A DNA stretch of 64,000 nt from Jaminaea rosea (Eukaryota > Basidiomycota > Exobasidiomycetes > Microstromatales), in contig NW_020289976.1 in assembly GCF_003144245.1 (NCBI RefSeq), positions 372,001-436,000 of the forward strand, in the 5' to 3' direction. A program made the position numbers and the translations under genes. The notes under the pieces are model-generated. The model ran no database searches and was not told where the DNA came from. It worked only from the letters and a program-made list of their open reading frames with translations. Positions 42,717 to 52,649 of the stretch are shown here, piece after piece; positions within the stretch are counted from its first letter, which is position 1, and the number at the start of each line of letters is the position of its first letter.

Positions 42717-44245
42717 CGCCTTCTTCGTCGGCCTCTCTCCGGCCATTGAGGCAGCAGCTTGAGCTCTTGCCTTTTCCCTCACGCCAACCCCTCCGTTCAA
42801 GCCAGAGTGAGAAGTCGCAGGCGCAGGTTGCATCGACGATGAAGATGACGAAGCAACCTGGCCCTCGTCATGCCCTGGGGCACCCGAGTGGACAGAGATC
42901 AAGGTCATTGCCGCCTCATGCGCCTGGTCCTGCTGATGCGAGCCTCGAGCTGTTGCTGCAGGCCCCTTCTGTTGTGCCATCGTCGCTCCACCGCCACCTG
43001 GAGCCGCTGATCGTTGCTGTTGCTGTTGCTGTTGCGATGAGGGCCCCGCAGTCCCCGCCATCGTGCCCTCATCTCCGCCAGCAGTGCTCGAAGGTGGCGG
43101 GGCGTGAGAATGACCCTGATGTCCTGCATTGGACCCTGCTCCCGTGACACGTTTGCGCCGCTTGATAACCGTCTTGCGCATGCCAACAGGGCGCGCAACG
43201 CCGTGCAGCTTCTGGTAGAGGCCGCAGGCGTTGCAGATGTTATTGCCCTCCTCGTCGCGTCGCCAGAGGGGAGTTGTCGTCGTGCCGCAATTATTACACT
43301 TGAGGGCACCAAATCCGCCACCTCCTCCCTCAAGACCGCCGCCGCTTCCCAGCTCACTGGGAGGTGGGGAGGCACGACCACCTGAGAGACGTTGTGGTGT
43401 GACATTGTTCGGATGTTGACCAGGGGCATCACCTAGGCTGGGTGAGCGGTGGTGATGATGTGACGCGTCTGCAGCTCCCATCAGTGGTGAGGCCGTTGGG
43501 CGAAGGTGCTGATGAGCTTCAGAGGGGTCGATCTGCCCGGCCTTTACTGCGTGCGCGAGATTATTGTTGTAGGCTGGGCAGCCTGAGCATGATTCCGTCC
43601 CACCAGTGCCGTTGCAGAGGCCGCCGCCTGGGCAAGAGCCTCGAGGAGGGCCGTCGGCGTTGAGCGGTGGTGGCACAGCTATAAGAGTAGAGCAGAGTTG
43701 CGCAAGGGCGTCAGCAAATGAATCAAGGACGCTTCTGGAGCTCAGCTGCACTCACCTCCTCCATTGCGGTCGGCATCAAGGTGACTGGCCGCTGAAGATG
43801 TCGATGTCACTCTCCTCCCTTGCTCAGGACTCGTCCTTGGCTGTCCATTCCAGGGCTGAGGGCGATACGGCGGTGGCAGCTGAGAGCCTGTTGCAGCATA
43901 GCCTGTATTTGCTCCTAGCCTCTCACTTTGCGGCGATCTCGATCGTCGAGCAGCAGCTACCGTCTTCCTCGGCGAGTCGAAACTGGTATGAGGCGGCCCA
44001 CGTTGATTGAAATGCGCGATACCTGGCAAGCTGACGCGGCCACCACTACCGCTAGCACTGGCACTGGGGCCGGATCCATCGCCATTAGGCCCTGCTGAGT
44101 AGGGCGATGATCGCGATGGAGATGCTGATGCGGAGAGTGACTCGAGTGGCGGTAGGCGGTAGGTGCCCGAGTCGCCGCGAGCACTCTTCATGTTGCTGCT
44201 GAGCAGTGGCTGACTTGGAGTGGAATCGAGCACTGGGACTGGCAT
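41619..44245 (-). CDS. GATA factor of the fungal iron-regulator type (Cys-rich motif, one zinc finger)
   Basis: Two exons (44245-43756 and 43678-41619, intron 77 nt) encode 849 residues. Residues 179-197 form C-x5-C-x8-C-x2-C ([13 protein letters not shown] then ESCSGC), the Cys-rich element that defines the iron-sensing repressors Sre/SreA/Fep1/Urbs1/Cir1. One GATA zinc finger follows at 291-315 (C-x2-C-x17-C-x2-C, with [11 protein letters not shown] and [12 protein letters not shown]) and then the basic KRRKR tail. The N-terminal second finger typical of most members is absent from the sequence I can read. The C-terminal half is unusual: a 10-residue poly-Gln, a His run before IQPPP, and over 50 residues of alternating His/Ala/Thr. 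It likely represses siderophore and iron-uptake genes when iron is replete; that is inference from family. The start is the first ATG of the frame. Confidence 0.85.
42685..42714. repeat. CAG/CTG trinucleotide repeat encoding poly-Gln
   Basis: A perfect 30-nt CTG/CAG tract lies in the GATA-factor gene and encodes ten consecutive Gln on the minus strand. Such tracts vary in length between strains. Confidence 0.9.
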
Positions 44246-44693
44246 CAACGCCAAGGACAGTGATGCGATTGGCGCTGATCGCTGCAGAGGGCGGATGTCA
44301 CGATGCGATGATGGCGATGAGTAGAGGCCGTGATGGTGGTGGTAGTGGTGGCTGTAATGGACCCTGCAGCCGAATTGAGACGCTAACGTGGTGGTTGTCG
44401 TCGTCTCGCTGCTCTGCTCTTACGTCTGCGATCAGGAATGTCTTTGTCGACGATCAAGCGTTGCTGCGATAAGAAATTAAGATGACCAGATGGAACAGAG
44501 GGGTGAAGATGATGAGCATGGGATGGAGGGCGGCCAAATGCTAATTGATGGGAGAGAGCGGGCGACTGAGCAGCAGCCTCCGTCTGTCTCGCCTGCCTCG
44601 TCGTTCTTGATCTCCGCTAGATATCAGGCGGCACAATCAGGACGGAACGGCCATCCCATCTGACGCACGAGTGGTCCGCCCTGCTCGAGCTTG

Positions 44694-44717
44694 GCCTCAG
44701 CCTCAGCCTCAGCCTCA
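44694..44717. repeat. GCCTCA hexanucleotide repeat
   Basis: Four perfect tandem GCCTCA units lie in the spacer upstream of the GATA-factor gene. Confidence 0.85.
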
Positions 44718-45150
44718 ACGCACTGCCATTACTCAGCCACGACCTTCTTTTTTCGGTTTCGCCAAGCTGCGAGCTTCCTTCAGCAACGACGACGACACGA
44801 CATCTAATCGCGAGAGCCCAGCAAAAATGAAGAAGTGACCTGTGAGAGTGAGAGCGAGTCGGCCTTTGCTTGTTCAGCAACTCGAGGCAGGGTCGTGCAG
44901 CAGCCAACGCACGCAAGGATGGCAGACTGGCAGGCGCGGCCAGCCACACTCGGGACTTCCGCCGCTGAGCGTGGTGGTGGTGCGAATTTGTAATCGCCTC
45001 GCCTTAGCCGCGGCAAAGACGGCATCGATGAAGATGGCCAACAAGTCGGGCATCGAGCATTGAGTCGCATGCTCATCACCACCAAGCAGATGCGATGGCT
45101 AGTTTCAGTGCAGAGATCAATTGTCCTATCAAGAGTGGGGGCCATCGGGG

Positions 45151-45177
45151 GCGATGAGGGCGATGAGGGCGATGAGA
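45151..45177. repeat. GCGATGAGG 9-bp tandem repeat
   Basis: Three tandem 9-bp units, the last with one change, lie just downstream of the stop codon side of the unknown membrane-protein gene (minus strand), in its 3' flank. Confidence 0.85.
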
Positions 45178-45299
45178 TCGCCTGAGACAAAGGTGAGCGG
45201 GAGAGGGAATGTGCCACGGCGATGAGCTATGTATGCGATGCTAATGATACAGAGATGAGAGATGCGACGAGAAGAATAACACCCAGACATCGCGCTGAG

Positions 45300-46701
45300 C
45301 TAGTCGAGCAGCTGCTTCGAAGGTTCGCCACCGCTGCCCACGATGGTGCTACGCGGTCGATTGGGTGACTCCCACGTCCTCGAGCGACGGGGGGTGACGA
45401 GGCCCTGCCTTACGCCCCTGGCCAGCAGAGGCTCAGCAAAGAAGGCAGCTTCGCTCGATAGGCCTCGACTCATGGTGTCTCCGCCGTCGTGGTCGCGATC
45501 GTGAGGGGTGGCTGCAGATGCTTCACGGAAGATGCCAAGTGGAATCACGGGCTGCGAAACGGTGCGACGGTGCTGATGTGACTTGGTGGTGTGGGTTGCT
45601 GATGCTGAGGGTCGAGATCTCTTGTTGGCGCGTTCCGTGCGTGTAAGGCGAGGAGAGGAGGGCGCAGCCATCATGGGAGATGCTGGTGGTGACGTCGGCT
45701 GCGGAGAATCTCTGACTGCGTAGGGCAGCAAAACGGACGTAGCAGGCGTCGCTGAAAGCGGTCGCGCTGGGCGAATAGCTTTGGCGCATCGAGCGATGGA
45801 GCATGCGAGCCACCACTGCGCGCAGAGAGCAGAAGCGACAGGCAAAGCAGCTTGAGCGATGGTAACCATTGTGAAAACGGCGCGGTTCGGGAGAGAGCCA
45901 GCATGGCGATCCTTGTAGACGGCCGTCTCGCCCAGGGTATTCCAGACTATGACACCTATGAGGCCCTGCAGTAGAATGTGGGCCTTGTAGACCTTTGAGA
46001 CGACGTCCAGGCCTTCGCGGTAGATGGAAGAATCGCCGCGATGAACAAAGAAGAGGGCAATCGCAGAGAGCGGCAGTGGGAGAGCCAGAGGCGCGAGCAA
46101 TGCTGGAGAGAAGAGGTCTGAATCTGGCAGAGCGGCGGGATTGAGAGATGCAGCGATCAGCGACTGGCTCTGGGCAGTAGTGAATTCTTCCCGGCTGCTC
46201 ACCTTGTTTCAGACCCCACACGAATACCGTAGACCAGAATAGGCAAGAACTGACGAGAGCCGGACGCAGACTTGAGCTGCCGCCTGGCGCAGTCTGATTC
46301 GTAGCCAGAGAGCAGCCTTGACTCGCAGCCGAGGTACTTGTAGGCTCTGCTGACCTTTTCGTCGCGACTCTATTACTTCTGATATCGACGCTTGCCTCGA
46401 GAGCGTCCAAGTTCTCCTCGTCTGGCATAATGACTGGGCTGTCGAGGTCAAACATCTCCCTCAACTCCTTCAACCCTGCGTGGATATAAGGTGTCGCTGA
46501 TGTGGATGCGGCCGAGATGGAAAAGGAGCGAGGCAGGGTGAAGGACGGTCGCTTGCCTTGCGGATGTTGCCGTGGAAGGGGAGATGTTTCAGCTTTCAGG
46601 GCTGCAATGTCATCGCTGTTGCTGCCGCCCATGCTGATCCCCAGCGCATCGCCCTCATCGTCTCGGTAGTGGTAATGCCTAGCACTCGTCTGTGGTCGCA
46701 T
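45300..46701 (-). CDS. unknown four-helix membrane protein
   Basis: Two exons (46701-46203 and 46123-45300, intron 79 nt) encode 440 residues. The N-terminal 135 residues are soluble and Ser-rich, with a short helix (HAGLKELREMFDLDSP). Four hydrophobic segments follow: SSCLFWSTVFVWGL, just before the splice; LLAPLALPLPLSAIALFFV; LLQGLIGVIVWNTL; and FTMVTIAQAALPVASALCAQ extended by WWLACSIARC. The C-terminal 150 residues are basic and Ser/Pro-rich (cytosolic by the positive-inside rule). A shorter splice to an upstream AG would leave only a 33-nt intron, so the 79-nt intron is preferred. I do not recognise the family. It may be lineage-specific. Confidence 0.7.
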
Positions 46702-48406
46702 CGCCGCGAGCCCTCAAGACGTGAAGGTAGTGGTGGTGAGCTGACGATCCACCTCTTGTCGTCGTGATGTGGGTGGTGGTGGTCAGGAGGGCAAGAGGCG
46801 AGGAAATGAAGGGCGCCGTCTCAGGGACAAGGGCTGGCGGGCTGACCATCTCAACTCATCCACCACTATAAGGCCGTCGGAGCTTTTTGTCGGCCCAGGC
46901 AGTCAGCAAGCGTGAAGGTGTGGAGACGCAGGCGCGGAAGGCGAGACGGGAGCGCGTTTCGTTCCTTGTCCTCGTCGTCGGCCGCCGCTGCTGCCCACTT
47001 GCTGCTCGGACGGGCAAAAGGGGAATGAAGCTTGGCTTGGCTTGCCGCTCGCGGAACGACGATGCCGGGGCGACGACTAGGCAGGCAGGAATGGGTACGG
47101 CGAACATACAATGGACGGGGCTTGGCAGACACACGCAACGCAATGACGACGACGACAACAACGATCGAGATCGACGACCAAGACAAAGACTACGTCGGCG
47201 GCGGCGAGCAGACGCACGCACGCGGTCAGTGTGTGACTGACTGTGATGATGGCCAATTACAATCTACCAAGCTCGTCCAGCGAGGCTAAGGGGCTGCCCG
47301 ATGCGAGAAAGAGAGACGAGAGGCGATATCGATCGAGTGCTGCTACTCACGGTGCTCCTTGTGGTGCTCCTCGAGTGGCTGCCATCATGAGCAAGGCCGT
47401 CCGTCAACGAATGCAGAAGGAACTGTGTAGGGCCATTGAAGAGAGAATCGTTGGGCCAGATCATCGCTTGTATGCGTTAGAGCGTCGCGAGTGCAGCGGC
47501 TGGGCAAGTTGAGGCTCGCGGTACGGGAGGCGGCCCCCACCCTCATCAGGAAGGCGTGGGTAGCGTAGCGAGTAAAGCCTGGACCGACCACGTGGTCGTC
47601 ATCTCATTGATCCTCGAAAGAAGTCAACCACATGGCAGGGAGAGGGTCTCGCTGCCATCTTCAGCAGCGCCATCGAGATTCGTCCTTCCTTATCTCGGCG
47701 AGAATGGCTGCGTGTCTGCCTTGAACTGCACACCTGCACGCCTGCACGCACGCTCAGCCATCGTCACTACTCATCGCTCGATGATCGCCGCGATGGCGAC
47801 ATGGCCATTTTTTTTCCTTGACCACCCTGCGAGTACCAACCTCATGACCCTGCGTCGTGATCGTCGTGATCATCGTGGATGTTGCTGCGTTGTCCTAGCC
47901 GCCCATTGTGAATCGTCTCCTTGTCGGCATCGGCTTCTTAGTTGTACTCTCGCACTGCGATCATCGAAGCGGGGCGGTTGGAGACGCTCGCTCCCTCGCG
48001 CTCACGCGCCCAGGAAGCAGTCACATGCTCGCCGCCGGGGCTGGGCGTGCGGGCTCAGAGGCACTTTGGCGAGAGGAGGGCAAAGAGTCGACGATGGCGT
48101 CCGTGCGTGCGATGCGGGCCTGTCGCTGTCCCGTGAAGCAGCCGTCCGTTGTCCGCTCGCCCGCTTCGACCGGCCCCACCGAGAGATCGAGTGATCGTCG
48201 ATTGCATCGCATAGCACAGGAGTCCTTCTGATCCTTTCTTTACACACCAATACCACCTCGTCGACAGAGCTGAGCATCATAGAGATCAGCCGCGACATCG
48301 ACGACTCGGTGACACCTTGATAGACCCCTTTGCAGTCGGCGCCCCCCGACCTTGTCTTCCTACCACCTCGACCCCGCTCACCTTCACCGCCTGATTGGCA
48401 ATCACG
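46702..48406. promoter_or_regulatory. 1.7-kb divergent spacer, membrane protein / pyruvate carboxylase
   Basis: This is the longest gene-free stretch in the window. It lies between divergent starts at 46701 (minus) and 48407 (plus) and must contain both promoters. It includes a T8 run near 47808, repeated CTGCACG-like units near 47726-47758 and a dyad-like GATC-centred stretch near 47850-47876. The largest frame (47556-48194 plus, 212 codons) has a random-looking Arg/Ser/His composition. No tRNA or other RNA gene was found by eye. Confidence 0.5.
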
Positions 48407-51400
48407 ATGCCGACTGAGCCCGAGACGGCAACCGCTCCGACAGGAGTCCCTCGCTCGACCTTTGTGGTGGGTAAGAGTGCCCGCAAAGCACTAGGTGTCG
48501 TTGCTGATTAGCCATCCTCTCCGCAGGACACCTTTGAGAGCCAACCGGGCACTCCGGGAGCGACTACCGGCCATGTCTTCCCGTGAGCGGGGACGATAGC
48601 ATGCACGATGCTGTGACATCGGACTGACCTCCCTTTGAACGCCCTTTTTGCGCCCGTAGCACCATCAATCGCATCCGAAAGGACCTCGGCCAGCAGGCTG
48701 GTGGTCCCCTGAAGAAGCTCTTGGTCGCCAACCGTGGAGTAAGTACGGGCGGATGAAGCAGGCCACGCCCGCATGTTGCCAAGATTTTGACCATGACTCC
48801 ATGCCTCACTCTGTCAGGAAATTGCTATCCGCATCTTCCGAACGGCCCATGAGCTCGCCATGACGACAGTCTCCATCTACTCGTACGAGGACCGCATGAG
48901 CGCCCATCGATACAAGGCAGACGAGGCCTACCAAGTCGGTGCTGGCATGTCGCCCGTCCAAGCCTACCTCGCCATCCCGGACATCATCCGCATTGCCAAG
49001 GAGCATGGCGTTGACATGATTCACCCCGGCTACGGCTTCCTGTCCGAGAACCACAACTTCGCGAAGGCAGTCGAAGACGCTGGCATTGCCTTCATTGGCC
49101 CTCGACCCGAGACCATCGACGGCCTCGGAGACAAGGTCAAGGCTCGTGAGCTCGCGGGCAAGGCTGGCGTACCCATCGTTCCCGGTACCCCTAGTGCCAT
49201 CGAGAAGTACAACGAGGCCGCTTCGTTCGTCAAGGACATCGGCTTCCCCATCATCATCAAGGCTGCCATGGGCGGTGGTGGCCGTGGTATGCGTGTCGTG
49301 CGCAAGGAGGAGGACTTCGAGGAGTCCTTCTCGCGAGCCAGGTCTGAGGCGCAGAACTCCTTTGGCGACCCGACCGTCTTCATCGAGCGCTTCCTCGACA
49401 GACCCCGCCACATCGAGGTCCAGCTCTTGGCCGACGGAGAAGGCAACTGCGTCCACTTGTTCGAGCGAGATTGTTCAGTGCAGCGCCGTCACCAAAAGGT
49501 CGTCGAAGTCGCTCCTGCCAGCAACCTCGACGACACTGTGCGCCAGAAGATTCTCACTGACGCAGTCAAGCTTGCCAAGACGGCCGGCTACCGCAACGCT
49601 GGTACCGCCGAGTTCCTCGTCGACCAGCAGAACCGCCACTACTTCATTGAGATCAATCCGCGCCTTCAAGTCGAGCACACCATCACGGAAGAGATCACGG
49701 GCATCGACATCGTCGGTGCTCAGATACAGATTGCTGCGGGCGCTACCCTGGACGACCTGGGCATCTCGCAGTCGACCGTCCAGAAGCGTGGCTCAGCCAT
49801 TCAGTGTCGTATTACCACCGAGGACCCGGCTATGAACTTCCAGCCCGACACGGGTCGTATCGAGGTGTACCGCTCTGCTGGTGGTAATGGCGTCCGTCTC
49901 GACGCAAGCTCAGGCTTCGCCGGCGCCCAGATCACGCCCCACTACGACTCGCTCCTGGTCAAGGTCACCTGCCGTGGCGCCACTTACGAGGTTACCCGCC
50001 GCAAGATGCTTCGAGCCCTCGTTGAGTTCCGTATCCGCGGTGTCAAGACGAACATTCCCTTCCTCTTCCGTCTCCTGACCCACGACGACTTTGCCAACGC
50101 TCGCACCTGGACGACGATGATTGACGACACGCCCGAGCTCTTCAACCTCGTCCAGTCCAAGAACCGTGCTCAGAAGCTCCTCGCCTACCTCGGTGACGTC
50201 GCCGTCAACGGCAGCTCCATCGCTGGTCAGACGGGCGAGCCTGGTCTTCACGAGGAGATCGACAAGCCTCCCTTCAGCGACCCTCAGGACCCCACCAAGC
50301 CCCTCGATGCCTCGCAGCCATGCCAAGAGGGCTGGAGGAACATCATCGTCAACGAGGGCCCGGAGGCGTTCGCCAAGGCTGTGCGCGCTTACAAGGGCAC
50401 TCTCATCATGGACACGACGTGGAGAGACGCTCATCAATCCCTCTTCGCTACTCGGCTGCGTACGATCGACATGATCAACATCGCCAAAGAGACCTCTCAC
50501 GTCCTCAAGAACGCATTCTCGCTCGAGTGCTGGGGTGGTGCCACCTTCGACGTCGCTATGCGCTTCCTCTACGAGGACCCTTGGGAGAGGCTTCGCAAGC
50601 TGCGTAAGCTCGTGCCCAACATCCCCTTCCAGGCCCTCATTCGTGGCGCCAACGCTGTCGGCTACACCTCGTACCCCGAGAATCTCATTTACGAGTTCAG
50701 CAAGAAGGCGGTCGAGTGCGGCCTCGATATCTTCCGTGTCTTTGACTCGCTCAACAACATCGACTCTCTGCGTCTCGGCATTGACGCCGCCAAGAAGGCT
50801 GGCGGTGTTGCTGAGGGAACCATCTGCTACACGGGTGACGTTGCCAACCCCAAGAAGCACCCCAAGTACACCCTCGAGTACTACGTCAACCTCACTGACG
50901 AGCTTGTCAAGGAGGGAATCCACATCCTCGGCATCAAGGACATGGCTGGTCTCCTCAAGCCTGCTGCTGCCCGCCTCCTCGTTGGCGCCATCCGCAAAAA
51001 GTACCCGGACCTGCCCATTCACGTCCACTCGCACGACACCGCCGGTATTGCCCTCTCGTCGATGCTCGCCTGCGCCGAGGCTGGAGCCGATGTCGTCGAC
51101 GTTGCCATTGACAGCATGTCTGGTCTGACCTCGCAACCTTCCATGGGCGCCCTGGTCAGTGCTCTCGAGCAGACTGGCCTTGGTCCCGGCATTCGTCACG
51201 AGGACATCCAGAACCTCAACCTCTACTGGACTCAGGTCCGCCAGCTCTACCAGTGCTTCGAGGCCAATGTCAAGGCGTCGGATTCATCCGTCTTCGACCA
51301 CGAAATGCCCGGCGGCCAGTACACGAACCTCATGTTCCAGTCTCAGCAGCTCGGCCTGGGTTCGCAGTGGAACGCCATCAAGACGGCGTACATTGGTGCC

Positions 51401-52249
51401 AACAAGCTTCTTGGTGACATCTCCAAGGTCACGCCCTCCTCCAAGGTCTGCGGTGACCTCGCTCAGATGATGGTTGCCCAGAAACTGGACCGCAAGGACG
51501 TCGAGGAGCGAGCAGACAAGCTCGACTTCCCCGAATCGGTCATCCAATACTTCCAGGGCTACCTCGGCGCGCCTCCCGGCGGCTTCCCCGAGGAGCTCCG
51601 CAAGAAGGTGCTCCGTGGCAAGCCCACCGTCGGCGCCAAGCCTTGGGAGTCGCTGGAGCCCGTCGACCTGTCCAAGATCAAGAAGGACCTCACCAAGAAG
51701 TACGGCAAGGCCATGAGCACCACTGACGCGATCAGCTATGCACTTTACCCCAAGGTGTTTGAGGACTTCCAGAACTTCCTCGACCAGTACGGCGACTTGT
51801 CCAACCTGCCTACGCGCTTCTTCCTCGGCAAGCTCAACACGGGTGAAGAAATGCACGCCTACATTGACCGCGGAAAGCTCCTCATTGTCAAGCTCCTCGC
51901 CGTCGGGCAGCTCAACCAGGCCAAGGGCACGCGTGAGGTCTTCTTCGAGCTCAACGCCGAGCCCCGCTCCATCGAAATCGATGACCGCAGTGCCGCTGTC
52001 GAGACTACCGCTCGTGAGAAGGCGAGCAGCGACCCTGGATCGGTTGGGTCGCCCATGTCTGGTGTGATTGTCGAGGTGCGAGTCCAGGAGGGCCAGGAAG
52101 TCAAGGCCGGTGACCCGCTGTTCATCACTTCGGCCATGAAGATGGAACAGGTCGTCTCAGCGGCCTGCTCTGGTAAGGTTAAGCGCATCTGCGCCAAGGT
52201 GAACGACTCGGTCTCGGCGGGCGACCTCTTGGCAGAGATTGGGCAGTAA
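48407..52249 (+). CDS. PYC1: pyruvate carboxylase
   Basis: This biotin enzyme makes oxaloacetate from pyruvate, bicarbonate and ATP. Exons are 48407-48466, 48527-48582, 48660-48738 and 48818-52249, giving 1208 residues (yeast Pyc1 is 1178); introns of 60, 77 and 79 nt all fall within the first 410 nt. The splice to exon 4 yields LLVANRGEIAIRIFRTAHEL. Domains in order are biotin carboxylase (KAAMGGGGRGMRVV, HIEVQLLADGEGN, INPRLQVEHTITEEI), carboxyltransferase (DTTWRDAHQSLFATR, FDVAMRFLYEDPWERL, VHSHDTAGIA), the PYC-specific domain and the C-terminal biotinyl domain with the acceptor lysine in SAMKMEQ. The N-terminus has no evident mitochondrial presequence, as expected for the fungal cytosolic enzyme. 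The small exons 1 and 2 are the least certain part. Codon choice is strongly biased. Confidence 0.96.
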
Positions 52250-52649
52250 GCGGAGGAGCTGGAGGAGGTAGCAGGGAATCAAGCGTAGCGAGAAGTCAAG
52301 GATTGCTAGACCGTGTTCGCGAGGCCTATTCTTATTCAGACGTCGAGAAATTCAAAGCTTTCAGTCTCCCTGCGATGCATGAATGAGTGTTGCTCTCCAT
52401 TGAGTTTGTGATGCGTGCGACGGTATAGACAAAGAAAGATGCGAATTGGCAACAGTAGCCGGAAATGGAGCGAAGACGAAGGAGGGGAACATAGGGCGAA
52501 GGGATCCGATGAGACTGAAGAGAGGTATGCTAGAACCGTTTGCGTGCGAAGATTTGGGTAATGCAGAAGGCCGGAGGGGAATGGATGATATGCTGACCTA
52601 GGTGCTTGTAGATGATGATGCTAGCTGTGCTGAGATCGCTCGACCGCAT
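52250..52649. other. convergent 3' spacer
   Basis: These 400 nt lie between the convergent stop codons of pyruvate carboxylase (plus) and the AGC kinase (minus). They should hold both 3' UTRs and polyadenylation sites. No other feature was seen. Confidence 0.55.

Larger units (their letters stand above)
44246..45299. other. spacer upstream of the GATA-factor gene
   Basis: A 1054-nt gap between two minus-strand genes, long for this window. It should contain the GATA-factor promoter and a long 5' UTR. I searched it for a missing GATA zinc-finger exon on the minus strand and did not see one. It holds two short tandem repeats listed separately. Small frames present have no family-like content. 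Confidence 0.5.

Noticed and set aside
44617-45217. Overlapping minus-strand frames of 110 and 137 codons between the GATA factor and the membrane protein
   Set aside because: Arg/Ser/Leu-rich with no hydrophobic core or family motif, and they overlap each other out of frame.
46124-46202. 33-nt intron using the first AG after the donor in the unknown membrane-protein gene
   Set aside because: Shorter than any other intron here (60-87 nt). The AG 46 nt further on gives a 79-nt intron and keeps the frame.
47556-48194. 212-codon plus-strand frame in the PYC1 upstream spacer
   Set aside because: Random-looking Arg/Ser/His/Cys composition, no motif, and overlapping open frames in other phases. 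Probably chance in GC-rich DNA.
49910-51199. 429-codon minus-strand frame opposite pyruvate carboxylase
   Set aside because: It lies entirely over conserved PYC1 coding sequence and its translation is Val/Leu/Asp/Glu-rich, as expected of an antisense shadow of a codon-biased gene.
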